A program made the translations under genes and the position numbers. The notes below the pieces were generated by a model. It saw only the letters and a list, made by a program, of their open reading frames with translations, did no database searches and was not told the origin of the DNA. Below, one piece after another: positions 1 through 6,307 of a DNA stretch of 8,190 bases. The DNA comes from an uncultured Clostridia bacterium (lineage in GTDB: Bacteria > Bacillota > Clostridia > TANB77 > RGIG9151): the NCBI GenBank assembly GCA_934500865.1, contig CAKSUD010000071.1, positions 1 to 8,190 of the forward strand. The letters run 5' to 3'. Numbering within the stretch: the first letter of the stretch is position 1; every line of letters begins with the position of its first letter.

Positions 1-46
1 ACAAAAAAATTGTATCAAAATTTAATTTAAAATACAATTTTTTTGT
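1..46 (-). terminator. AT-rich intrinsic terminator of spoIVA
   Basis: Positions 1-15 and 32-46 are perfect 15-bp inverted repeats separated by 16 nt. Read on the minus strand, this hairpin begins about 18 nt after the spoIVA stop, and its 3' arm contains a run of seven T. The stem is almost all A/T, so it is a weaker terminator than the others here. The arms may extend beyond the window edge. It could also serve a convergent gene outside the window. Confidence 0.6.
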
Positions 47-64
47 AACTATTTTTTTAATTAT

Positions 65-1543
65 TTACAAGATGATGCAAATTAAACCTCCACTTCCCTC
101 ATTTATTATTCTTTGCAATGTTTCTTGAATCTTTTCCTGTGCATCTTCAGGCATTCTATTTAACTTATTGTTTAATCCTTCGCTTACTAATTCATGTAAT
201 GACTTTCCAAAAATATTGGACTCCCAAATTTTCTTTGGATCGCTTTCAAACTCTTCCATTAAGTACTGTACCAACTCTTCAGATTGTCTTTCACTTCCCA
301 CAATAGGCGAAACTTCCGTTTGAATATCGGCACGTATCATATGAATACTTGGCGCACTAGCTCTTAACTTAACACCAAACTTTCCACCCTGTTTAACTAT
401 CTCAGGTTCTTCTAGGCTAAGTTCATCCATAGAAGGGCTCACAATTCCATATCCTTTAGTTTCTACCTCATGCAAAGCATATTCTATCTTGTCATACTCT
501 TTTTTAACATGAGATAAATCATTTATCATGCTAACTAACTGACTCTGATTTGTAATTTCTACTCCCGCCATTTCACTTAATATTTTGTAGAATAGCTCTT
601 CCGGGAAAGTAAGTTCCATTTTCACTTTGCCATTTGCCATATTTATTTCTGTAACAACAGCATCAGTAACATCTTCGATTTGCGAAATATTATTCACTGC
701 CTCATCAACATTTCGCATATTTTTAACTTGGCAGAAAGAGTCAACAACCTCATCAGTTATTTGCTTTTTAAACCAATGGTCACTATCTAAGCAATCAAGC
801 CATCCCGGCAACTTTATATTTACTTCATCAACAGGGAACTCCATAAGCATTCCCTTAAAGATGTCATTTATATCATTCGGTGTAATTCCCATACAATCAA
901 CCACCACAACAGGTGCATCATATTTTTCCGCAAGTTCCTCTCTTAGAGCTAATGTAGCTTCGTTTTGTGGATACGCCGAATTAAGAATAATTACAAAAGG
1001 CTTATTTAACCCTTTTAGCTCCTTTACTACCCTTTCTTCCGCTTTAACATATGCCTCTCTAGGTAACTCAGAAATTGTTCCGTCTGTTGTTACCACTAAT
1101 CCAATCGTCGAGTGTTCGTTTATAACCTTTTGTGTGCCAATCTCAGCTGCTTGTTCAAACGGAATTCTCTCATTAAACCAAGGCGTAGAAATCATTCGTG
1201 GTGCATTATTTTCTAAATGTCCCATTGCACCGTCTACCAAATAGCCTACACAATCCACCAACCTTACCTTCATTTTAATCTTATCTTCCAATTCAATTTC
1301 AACAGCATCGTTCGGTATAAATTTAGGCTCTGTTGTCATTATTGTTCTACCGGATGCACTTTGTGGAAGTTCATCTTTAGCACGTTCTTGTTCATGGAAA
1401 TCCTTAATGTTAGGTATTACCATTAGGTCCATAAATCTTTTTATAAAAGTTGATTTTCCTGTTCTAACAGGTCCGACAACTCCTATATAAATATCGCCAC
1501 CCGTTCTAGTCGCAACATCTTCGTAAATACTATATTTACCCAC
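65..1543 (-). CDS. spoIVA: SpoIVA, spore coat basement-layer ATPase
   Basis: SpoIVA is made in the mother cell, polymerises on the outer forespore membrane using ATP hydrolysis, and forms the platform on which the coat is built; it is also needed for the cortex. The N-terminus has the family block TGGDIYIGVVGPVRTGKST, with the Walker A lysine at residue 30. A Walker B-like VDCVGY follows with Asp97, and the protein ends in the conserved GSGGLICIIL. A longer reading frame begins at a TTG at 1552, but that codon abuts the Shine-Dalgarno AAGGGGG (1559-1553). The GTG at 1543 is 9 nt from it and gives MGKYSIYEDVATRTGG, which aligns without gaps to the Bacillus subtilis N-terminus and yields 492 aa, the same length as that protein. 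The gene is monocistronic by layout, with its own SigE-like promoter and a terminator. No defects are seen. Confidence 0.97.
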   Translation of the reverse strand: MGKYSIYEDVATRTGGDIYIGVVGPVRTGKSTFIKRFMDLMVIPNIKDFHEQERAKDELPQSASGRTIMTTEPKFIPNDAVEIELEDKIKMKVRLVDCVGYLVDGAMGHLENNAPRMISTPWFNERIPFEQAAEIGTQKVINEHSTIGLVVTTDGTISELPREAYVKAEERVVKELKGLNKPFVIILNSAYPQNEATLALREELAEKYDAPVVVVDCMGITPNDINDIFKGMLMEFPVDEVNIKLPGWLDCLDSDHWFKKQITDEVVDSFCQVKNMRNVDEAVNNISQIEDVTDAVVTEINMANGKVKMELTFPEELFYKILSEMAGVEITNQSQLVSMINDLSHVKKEYDKIEYALHEVETKGYGIVSPSMDELSLEEPEIVKQGGKFGVKLRASAPSIHMIRADIQTEVSPIVGSERQSEELVQYLMEEFESDPKKIWESNIFGKSLHELVSEGLNNKLNRMPEDAQEKIQETLQRIINEGSGGLICIIL

Positions 1544-1552
1544 CTCTAACAA

Positions 1553-1559
1553 CCCCCTT
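1553..1559 (-). promoter_or_regulatory. spoIVA ribosome binding site, decides the start
   Basis: The minus strand reads AAGGGGG, then TTGTTAGAG, then GTG. The TTG has no spacing from the purine run. The GTG at 1543-1541 has 9 nt and matches the homologous N-terminus. Confidence 0.8.
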
Positions 1560-1578
1560 GTACTTGTTTTTCTTTACA

Positions 1579-1607
1579 ACTGTATGCAGGAAATTGTATA
1601 GATATGC
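1579..1607 (-). promoter_or_regulatory. SigE-type promoter of spoIVA
   Basis: On the minus strand GCATATC (1607-1601) is followed after 14 nt by CATACAGT (1586-1579). This fits the mother-cell SigE pattern as I recall it (-35 like KMATATT, -10 like CATACAAT, about 14 nt apart). spoIVA belongs to the SigE regulon in Bacillus subtilis, so the match is expected. The predicted leader is roughly 30 nt and contains the AAGGGGG site. Confidence 0.7.
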
Positions 1608-1718
1608 ATTGTTTGTTATTAGTTATTATAATATTAGCTATAGTTATTTAAATATAATAAACTGAGTGACTTTACGGAGTTTTAAGCCGGTTCTCCAAAT
1701 TTGCCGAAGGCAAAACCG

Positions 1719-1744
1719 TCAAAATTTCGTGGATGAAATTTTGA
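1719..1744 (+). other. Perfect stem-loop with loop GTGGAT
   Basis: AAAATTTC (1721-1728) and GAAATTTT (1735-1742) pair perfectly around a six-base loop GTGGAT. Two more outer pairs are possible (1719-1720 with 1743-1744) but compete with the enclosing stem. Loop size and GGAT position match the neighbouring hairpin at 1750-1769. Confidence 0.7.
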
Positions 1745-1749
1745 GCGAG

Positions 1750-1769
1750 AGTCGACAAGGATGTCGACT
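1750..1769 (+). other. Perfect stem-loop with loop AAGGAT, CsrA-consensus-like
   Basis: AGTCGAC (1750-1756) and GTCGACT (1763-1769) pair perfectly around AAGGAT. The string ACAAGGATGT (1755-1764) equals the core of the in vitro selected CsrA target (ACARGGAUGU, with GGA in a hairpin loop) if the plus strand is transcribed. No promoter for such a transcript was identified, so binding is only inferred. Confidence 0.55.
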
Positions 1770-1867
1770 TTGAGCGACGGTTGGTAATTTGGATAGAACC
1801 TTATAAAACGTAGTCTTTGGAGCGATGTTTATTATATCTAAATAACTATAATTAATAAATTTACAAC

Positions 1868-1890
1868 AAAAAACGGCTTTAATAGCCGCT
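1868..1890 (-). terminator. Intrinsic terminator of dpaA
   Basis: Directly after the dpaA stop the minus strand forms a GC-rich stem CGGCT / AGCCG with a five-base loop, followed by six T and then GTTG. It separates dpaA from the element and from spoIVA, so the two sporulation genes are not one transcript. Confidence 0.85.
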
Positions 1891-2724
1891 TTACATTAAA
1901 CTAATTATCTTTTCTGCCATATATTTAGCGGCACTTCGTGGTGCTACTTTTCCCGGTAGTCCTAGTGCCCAATATGTTTCTAAATTTAATTCTTTTGCTT
2001 TTTCAAAATTAATTCCACCTGGTTTAGAAGCCAAATCAATTATCACGCATTTTTTATCTGCATTTTGTAGTGCAGATGTATCTAAAACCAAATGAGGAAC
2101 AGTATTAAAAATCACATCTGCTATTTTGATACTGCCTTCTAACTCCGAATATTGAATAGGTATATACCCCATTGCTTTTATCCAAGCAAAGTCCGCCTCT
2201 TTTCTTGCTGCTACATAAATGTTCGCTCCAAACCCCTTAAGTATATTAGCAAGGATTTTTCCAATTCTCCCATAACCTAAAATAAAGCAATTTGCCGAAT
2301 GCAATGTACTTTTCATACTCTTTAACGCAACCTCTATCGCACCTTCAGCGCTAGGAATTGCATTTAAAACCGCAATATCTTCATAGTCCAATAAATCACA
2401 CACTTTTATGTCATATCTGTCTGCTATATCTCTTGCCTTATCCGAAATACTACCGGCAAATAAAACTTGTGAAGAATTCATTGTATTAAATAGCCTTTCT
2501 ATGCTTACCTTCTCTTTATTTTCAGCCGTATTAACAGTCTCCCCATCTCTAGAAAACGGAGTACCTGCAACGATAAAGTCTGACTTAGCTATAAAACTTT
2601 CAAAATCACTAACCTCATTATCAAACAAAGCATATGTTCTTATATCTAATCCTTTCTCTTTAAAAATTCTCGCAAGTTCAACACTTCGCAAATCTCCACC
2701 TAAAATTCCTATTGTTTTCTCCAA
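1891..2724 (-). CDS. dpaA: Dipicolinate synthase subunit A
   Basis: DpaA (SpoVFA) with DpaB forms the mother-cell synthase that turns a lysine-pathway intermediate (4-hydroxy-tetrahydrodipicolinate) into dipicolinic acid, which is loaded into the spore core as the calcium chelate. The protein shows an N-terminal GILGGDLRS motif (about residues 6-14), a dinucleotide-binding GYGRIGK (about 150-156), then DLASKPGG (about 230-237) and the family's C-terminal GLPGKVAP (about 255-262). The frame could begin at a GTG at 2733, but that codon is part of the ribosome site AGAGGTG (2737-2731). The TTG at 2724 lies 6 nt downstream and gives 277 aa starting MEKTIGILGG. Unlike Bacillus, no dpaB follows: a terminator overlaps the gene end. 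DpaB must be encoded elsewhere, or another flavoprotein replaces it. No disruption is seen. Confidence 0.9.
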   Translation of the reverse strand: MEKTIGILGGDLRSVELARIFKEKGLDIRTYALFDNEVSDFESFIAKSDFIVAGTPFSRDGETVNTAENKEKVSIERLFNTMNSSQVLFAGSISDKARDIADRYDIKVCDLLDYEDIAVLNAIPSAEGAIEVALKSMKSTLHSANCFILGYGRIGKILANILKGFGANIYVAARKEADFAWIKAMGYIPIQYSELEGSIKIADVIFNTVPHLVLDTSALQNADKKCVIIDLASKPGGINFEKAKELNLETYWALGLPGKVAPRSAAKYMAEKIISLM

Positions 2725-2730
2725 TGTATT

Positions 2731-2737
2731 CACCTCT
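2731..2737 (-). promoter_or_regulatory. dpaA ribosome binding site, decides the start
   Basis: The minus strand reads AGAGGTG, then AATACA, then TTG. The GTG inside the site would have no spacing; the TTG at 2724-2722 has 6 nt. Confidence 0.65.
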
Positions 2738-2741
2738 AAAC

Positions 2742-2761
2742 ATTATATGAGCTTTAGAAAT
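2742..2761 (-). promoter_or_regulatory. Possible mother-cell sigma factor promoter of dpaA
   Basis: CATATAAT (2749-2742) matches a SigE-type -10, and an upstream ATA-containing TCATAAA lies 12 nt away, slightly closer than usual. The predicted start point would fall on the ribosome binding site, giving almost no leader, so this is a weak call. A SigK site with the usual spacing was not found. Confidence 0.3.
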
Positions 2762-2772
2762 TTTATGACACA

Positions 2773-2799
2773 AAAAAGCAACCTAAACGGTTGCTTTTT
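2773..2799 (-). terminator. Intrinsic terminator of the cold-shock gene
   Basis: AAAAAGCAACC (2773-2783) and GGTTGCTTTTT (2789-2799) are perfect 11-bp arms around a five-base loop. On the minus strand it ends in a T run, about 50 nt past the csp stop. A smaller A/T hairpin (2797-2813) overlaps its upstream arm. Confidence 0.9.
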
Positions 2800-2848
2800 C
2801 AATCTATTGAAAACGGACATCGAAATCATCTTCAAACAAATTTAAGAA

Positions 2849-3049
2849 TTAAAGAGCTTTTACGTTAGCTGCTTGTGGTCCCTTAGCACCATCAACAACT
2901 TCGAATTCTACTTCTGTTCCTTCTGCTAAGCTCTTGTAGCCATCCATCATGATAGCTGAGAAATGAACGAATACGTCATTTCCTCCTTCTCTTTCGATAA
3001 ATCCAAAACCTTTTTCTGCGTTAAACCATTTAACTTTACCTTTTTCCAC
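2849..3049 (-). CDS. csp: Cold-shock domain protein (CspA/CspB family)
   Basis: This is a small single-domain RNA/ssDNA-binding chaperone that melts RNA secondary structure in the cytoplasm. It consists of one cold-shock domain: KGKVKWFNAEKGFGFIE contains the RNP1 motif (KGFGFI), and DVFVHFSA is RNP2. The length of 66 aa is typical. A frame from the GTG at 3055 has only 3 nt to the AGGAGG (3064-3059); the GTG at 3049 has 9 nt and starts the protein at MEKGKVKWFN, as in most relatives, so I prefer it. The gene has its own strong SigA promoter, an 80-nt leader with an inverted repeat, and a terminator. The promoter begins only about 15 nt past the uvrA stop, so it may also receive read-through from uvrA. 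Confidence 0.95.
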   Translation of the reverse strand: MEKGKVKWFNAEKGFGFIEREGGNDVFVHFSAIMMDGYKSLAEGTEVEFEVVDGAKGPQAANVKAL

Positions 3050-3058
3050 TTTCACATT

Positions 3059-3064
3059 CCTCCT
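3059..3064 (-). promoter_or_regulatory. csp ribosome binding site, decides the start
   Basis: The minus strand reads AGGAGG, AAT, GTG, AAA, GTG. The second GTG (3049-3047) has proper 9-nt spacing; the first has 3 nt. An ATG overlapping the first GTG is followed at once by TGA. Confidence 0.75.
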
Positions 3065-3073
3065 AGAACATAT

Positions 3074-3098
3074 TTTATCTTAAGTTAATTAAGATAAA
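3074..3098 (-). promoter_or_regulatory. Inverted repeat in the csp leader
   Basis: Positions 3074-3083 and 3089-3098 are perfect 10-bp arms around a five-base loop, all but one pair per arm A-U. The hairpin ends 9 nt before the AGGAGG. Cold-shock mRNAs often have temperature-responsive leaders, so this could adjust translation or stability; a DNA operator is the alternative. There is no direct evidence for either. Confidence 0.5.
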
Positions 3099-3138
3099 TC
3101 TTGCGTTATTGCCGATGTCGTACAAAAACTACAAGTAT

Positions 3139-3167
3139 AATCTATCACACTTGTTTTGCATTGTCAA
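3139..3167 (-). promoter_or_regulatory. SigA promoter of csp
   Basis: On the minus strand a perfect TTGACA (3167-3162) is followed after 17 nt by TAGATT (3144-3139, four of six matches to TATAAT). The -10 lies inside a loose dyad, CAAGT (3132-3136) and ACTTG (3149-3153), that could be an operator. The predicted transcript leader is about 80 nt. Confidence 0.8.
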
Positions 3168-3182
3168 GGAATTAAATTCGCG

Positions 3183-6002
3183 TTATTTAAGTAATTTTTT
3201 TAAGTATTCACCTGTTGCAGACTCCTTAACTTTCGCTACTTCTTCAGGAGTACCTTTGGCTATAATTTGTCCGCCTCTTACCCCTCCGGCAGGTCCTAAG
3301 TCAATGATGTAATCTGCCGCCTTAATAACATCTAAATTATGCTCGATAACTACAATAGAATTTCCCGCATCAGTAAGTCTTTGTAATATGCTGATTAACT
3401 TATCTACATCAGCCATATGAAGTCCTGTTGTCGGTTCATCCAAAATATATAATGTCTTGCCGGTACTTCTCTTACTTAACTCGGTCGCAAGTTTAATTCT
3501 TTGTGCCTCTCCGCCGGATAATGTTGTAGATGGCTGACCTAGTTTTATATATCCAAGTCCAACATCATATAAAGTCTTAACTTTATTATAAATAGAAGGA
3601 ATATTCTTAAAGAATTCCAAAGCTTCTTCAACAGTCATGTTAAGCACTTCGTGAATATTTTTTCCTTTATACCTTACTTCTAGTGTTTCTCTATTATATC
3701 TTTTTCCTTTACATACTTCACAAGGCACATAAACATCAGGTAAAAAGTGCATTTCGATTTTAATAATACCATCACCGCTACAAGATTCACATCTTCCGCC
3801 ACGAATATTAAAACTAAATCTACCTTGAGTATATCCTCTCATTTTTGCTTCATTAGTTTCGGCAAATAGCTTCCTAATCAAATCAAACATCCCGGTGTAT
3901 GTTGCCGGATTAGAACGTGGTGTTCTGCCAATCGGAGACTGGTCAATATTTATTATCTTGTCTAAATTTTCATACCCTTTTATCTCCTTTACTTTACCCG
4001 GTGTTAAATTTGCATGATTTAATTTATTAGCTAACGTCTTATATAAAATCTCATTAACAAGTGAACTCTTTCCCGAACCAGAAACACCAGTAATACATGT
4101 AAACACACCAAGTGGAATATCTACATTAACCTTCTTAAGGTTGTTCTCTTGTGCTTCAATTATCTTTAAGAATTTTCCGTTTCCTTTTCTCCTAACCTTT
4201 GGCACTTCTATTTTTAATCTTCCACTTAAATATGCTCCGGTAATCGAACGAGGATTAGCCTTTATTTCCTCAACATTTCCTTGTGCAATAACTTCTCCGC
4301 CATGAACACCGGCACCCGGGCCGATATCTATAATCTCATCAGCAGCATACATAGTATCTTCATCGTGTTCAACAACAATTAATGTATTTCCTAAATCTCT
4401 TAAATGTTTTAATGTCGCAATAAGTTTCTCATTGTCTTTTTGATGAAGACCTATACTTGGCTCATCCAAAATGTATAAAACTCCAGTAAGTCCGGAACCG
4501 ATTTGTGTTGCAAGTCTTATTCTTTGTGCCTCTCCGCCGGACAAAGTTCCAGCAGCTCTGGATAAAGTTAAATAATCCAATCCAACATCAATTAAAAATT
4601 GAATTCTTGCTTTTATTTCTTTTAAAATCTGGTATGCAATCTTTTCTTCCTTCTTTGTCATCTTAAGATCTTCCATAAAATCTTTAATTTGAAGGATAGA
4701 CATACTGGTTAATTCATAAATATTCTTATTATTTATAGTAACGGACAATGACTCTCTTTTTAGTCTCTTTCCCTCACACTCAGGGCAAACACAATCAGTC
4801 ATTAACGACTCATAATATTCCTTCATTGTTTGAGAAGTAGTCTCCTTATATTTTCTCATAAGTGAATTAATAATTCCCTCAAAACTAGACATAAACGAGC
4901 CGTGTCCATAATTTCTTTCATACTCAACCTTTATTTTCTCGCCCTTATTTCCGTAAAGTAAAATGTTTCTGATTTTTTCAGGCAATTCGTCAAACGGTGT
5001 ATCCATACTAAAACCATAATGTTCAGCCAAAGCCCTTATATACATAGTAGAATAGCCTTCCTCATTTCCTGAATTCCATCCGCCAACTTTTATAACTCCT
5101 TCATTTAAGCTCTTATGCGGTTCTGTTATTACCTTTGCAGGATCAATTTCCATTAAACTTCCAAGTCCAAGACATTTAGGACAAGCTCCAAAAGGACTGT
5201 TAAAAGAAAACTGTCTAGGCTCTATTTCTTCAATACTAATTCCACAATCAGGGCAAGCATAATTTTGTGAAAATAACATTTCTTCAGTTCCATTTACCTC
5301 AACAAGTACCAAGTTATTTGCCAAATTACAAGCCGTTTCTACTGATTCGGAAATACGTTTTCCCACGTCTTCCTTCATAATAATTCTATCCACAACAATT
5401 TCGATATTGTGTTTCTTTTGCTTGTCTAAAGTTATTTCTTCTTCTAAATCGACAGTTTTTCCATCAACTCTAGCTCTCACATACCCATTTTTTCTTGCAT
5501 CTTCCAATATTTTAACATGTTCACCCTTTTTACCTCGTATAACAGGCGCCAAAATCTGAATTTTGCTGCCTTGTGGAATAGTTAGAATGTTATCTGTAAT
5601 TTGATCTACCGATTGCTTTGTAATAGGCTTTCCGCAATTTGGGCAATGTGGATGACCTATACGTGCATATAAAAGTCGTAAATAGTCGTAAATTTCCGTA
5701 ACTGTTCCAACGGTAGAGCGCGGATTCTTGCTAGTCGTTTTTTGGTCGATAGAAATTGCAGGAGATAATCCTTCTATATATTCAACATCAGGTTTTTCCA
5801 TAAGACCTAAAAATTGCCTTGCATATGCAGATAATGACTCAACATATCTTCTTTGACCTTCTGCATATATCGTATCAAATGCAAGAGAAGATTTACCCGA
5901 GCCGCTAAGTCCGGTAATTACAACAAACTTATCTCTTGGAATTGTTACATCTATATTTTTCAAATTATTTTCTTTAGCACCTTTTATCTTTATATATTCC
6001 AT
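3183..6002 (-). CDS. uvrA: UvrA, excinuclease ABC subunit A
   Basis: UvrA dimerises, scans DNA for bulky lesions with UvrB, loads UvrB and leaves; it starts nucleotide excision repair in the cytoplasm. The 939-aa length is normal. It carries two ABC ATPase modules. The first has Walker A GLSGSGKSS at 31-39, signature LSGGE at 487-491 and YILDE at 510-514. The second has GVSGSGKSS at 639-647, LSGGE at 828-832 and YILDE at 852-856. Zinc cysteines are C250/C253 with C274/C277 and C738/C741 with C761/C764; further CPNC (120-123) and CPEC (406-409) pairs may form a third site. The ATG is preceded by AAGGAA with 7 nt spacing. No uvrB is adjacent, no LexA-type operator is evident upstream, and no terminator follows the stop before the csp promoter. 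Confidence 0.98.
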   Translation of the reverse strand: MEYIKIKGAKENNLKNIDVTIPRDKFVVITGLSGSGKSSLAFDTIYAEGQRRYVESLSAYARQFLGLMEKPDVEYIEGLSPAISIDQKTTSKNPRSTVGTVTEIYDYLRLLYARIGHPHCPNCGKPITKQSVDQITDNILTIPQGSKIQILAPVIRGKKGEHVKILEDARKNGYVRARVDGKTVDLEEEITLDKQKKHNIEIVVDRIIMKEDVGKRISESVETACNLANNLVLVEVNGTEEMLFSQNYACPDCGISIEEIEPRQFSFNSPFGACPKCLGLGSLMEIDPAKVITEPHKSLNEGVIKVGGWNSGNEEGYSTMYIRALAEHYGFSMDTPFDELPEKIRNILLYGNKGEKIKVEYERNYGHGSFMSSFEGIINSLMRKYKETTSQTMKEYYESLMTDCVCPECEGKRLKRESLSVTINNKNIYELTSMSILQIKDFMEDLKMTKKEEKIAYQILKEIKARIQFLIDVGLDYLTLSRAAGTLSGGEAQRIRLATQIGSGLTGVLYILDEPSIGLHQKDNEKLIATLKHLRDLGNTLIVVEHDEDTMYAADEIIDIGPGAGVHGGEVIAQGNVEEIKANPRSITGAYLSGRLKIEVPKVRRKGNGKFLKIIEAQENNLKKVNVDIPLGVFTCITGVSGSGKSSLVNEILYKTLANKLNHANLTPGKVKEIKGYENLDKIINIDQSPIGRTPRSNPATYTGMFDLIRKLFAETNEAKMRGYTQGRFSFNIRGGRCESCSGDGIIKIEMHFLPDVYVPCEVCKGKRYNRETLEVRYKGKNIHEVLNMTVEEALEFFKNIPSIYNKVKTLYDVGLGYIKLGQPSTTLSGGEAQRIKLATELSKRSTGKTLYILDEPTTGLHMADVDKLISILQRLTDAGNSIVVIEHNLDVIKAADYIIDLGPAGGVRGGQIIAKGTPEEVAKVKESATGEYLKKLLK

Positions 6003-6071
6003 AATACTCTTCCTTTCATCTAACTATTTTACCATAAATTCGACAAAAGTTACTATATTTTTTTAAAAGAA

Positions 6072-6109
6072 AAAAGAGGTAGTAATCAAGAATGATCCTT
6101 ACCTCTTTT
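6072..6109 (-). terminator. Terminator after the small membrane protein gene
   Basis: AAAAGAGGTA (6072-6081) and TACCTCTTTT (6100-6109) form 10-bp arms around an 18-nt loop. On the minus strand the hairpin ends in a run of T, separating the 6126-6808 unit from uvrA. Confidence 0.8.
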
Positions 6110-6125
6110 GGTTAGTGTTTATGCT

Positions 6126-6305
6126 TTAGTAACGTATTACAAAGTAAATTACATATCCCCAACTAAGTAATCCATGAAAGATTGCCCAGCCAATAGAATG
6201 CCAATTTACATAGCTAATTACCATAGCAAGCGCACAACCGAATGTGATACCTGATTTAACGGTATTTCCGGGCGTTATATGGGTATTCCTACCAAATTCA
6301 TTCAT
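6126..6305 (-). CDS. Small two-helix membrane protein, function unknown
   Basis: I do not recognise a characterised function. The 59-aa protein has a polar N-terminus (MNEFGRNTHITPGN) and then two hydrophobic stretches, about residues 18-33 (SGITFGCALAMVISYV) and 38-57 (IGWAIFHGLLSWGYVIYFVI), joined by a short NWHS turn, suggesting a helical hairpin in the membrane. Short proteins of this look, with an ALAMVISY-like segment, are familiar as conserved hypotheticals in Clostridia. An in-frame ATG at 6311 overlaps the upstream stop as ATGA, but it sits 3 nt from the ribosome site AGGAG. The ATG at 6305 has 9 nt and is preferred. It is downstream in a two-gene unit with the WG-repeat gene, followed by a terminator. 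Confidence 0.75.
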   Translation of the reverse strand: MNEFGRNTHITPGNTVKSGITFGCALAMVISYVNWHSIGWAIFHGLLSWGYVIYFVIRY

Positions 6306-6307
6306 TA

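Larger units (their letters stand above)
1639..1850. repeat. 212-bp palindromic, structured element with 24-bp terminal inverted repeats
   Basis: The ends 1639-1662 and 1827-1850 are inverted repeats matching at 23 of 24 positions. Inward, further segments pair in register: 1668-1675 with 1810-1815, GTTTTA 1679-1684 with TAAAAC 1804-1809, GGTTCT 1689-1694 with 1795-1800, and CCAAATT 1695-1701 with 1786-1792. Inside is a short GCC-GAA-GGC hairpin (about 1702-1712) and a stem AACCGTC 1714-1720 / 1776-1782 enclosing two perfect hairpins. There is no open reading frame. TA dinucleotides at both outer ends could be a TA target duplication, as made by IS630/Tc1-type elements, giving a MITE; the folding equally fits a structured RNA gene. 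It fills most of the otherwise gene-free stretch between dpaA and spoIVA and lies just upstream of the spoIVA promoter. The structure is seen directly; the nature is inferred. Confidence 0.7.

Noticed and set aside
627..1244. Plus-strand open frame of 205 codons inside spoIVA
   Set aside because: It is a shadow of a clearly conserved minus-strand gene, is Ser/Thr/Phe-rich in the way of antisense frames, and has no ribosome site.
1639..1850. CRISPR array or tRNA-like origin for the structured element
   Set aside because: There are no regularly spaced direct repeats, no cas genes, and no cloverleaf with a CCA-type acceptor or T-loop motif.
2796..2813. Small A/T hairpin overlapping the csp terminator, possible antiterminator
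   Set aside because: It shares only a few bases with the terminator arm and is weak; there is no sign of a ligand-binding or leader-peptide system.
2408..2845. Plus-strand frame of 145 codons across dpaA and its upstream region
   Set aside because: It lies antisense to dpaA and runs through the csp terminator, with no family resemblance.
3055..3057. ATG-TGA start-stop pair after the csp ribosome site
   Set aside because: A chance overlap with the GTG; too little to claim regulation.
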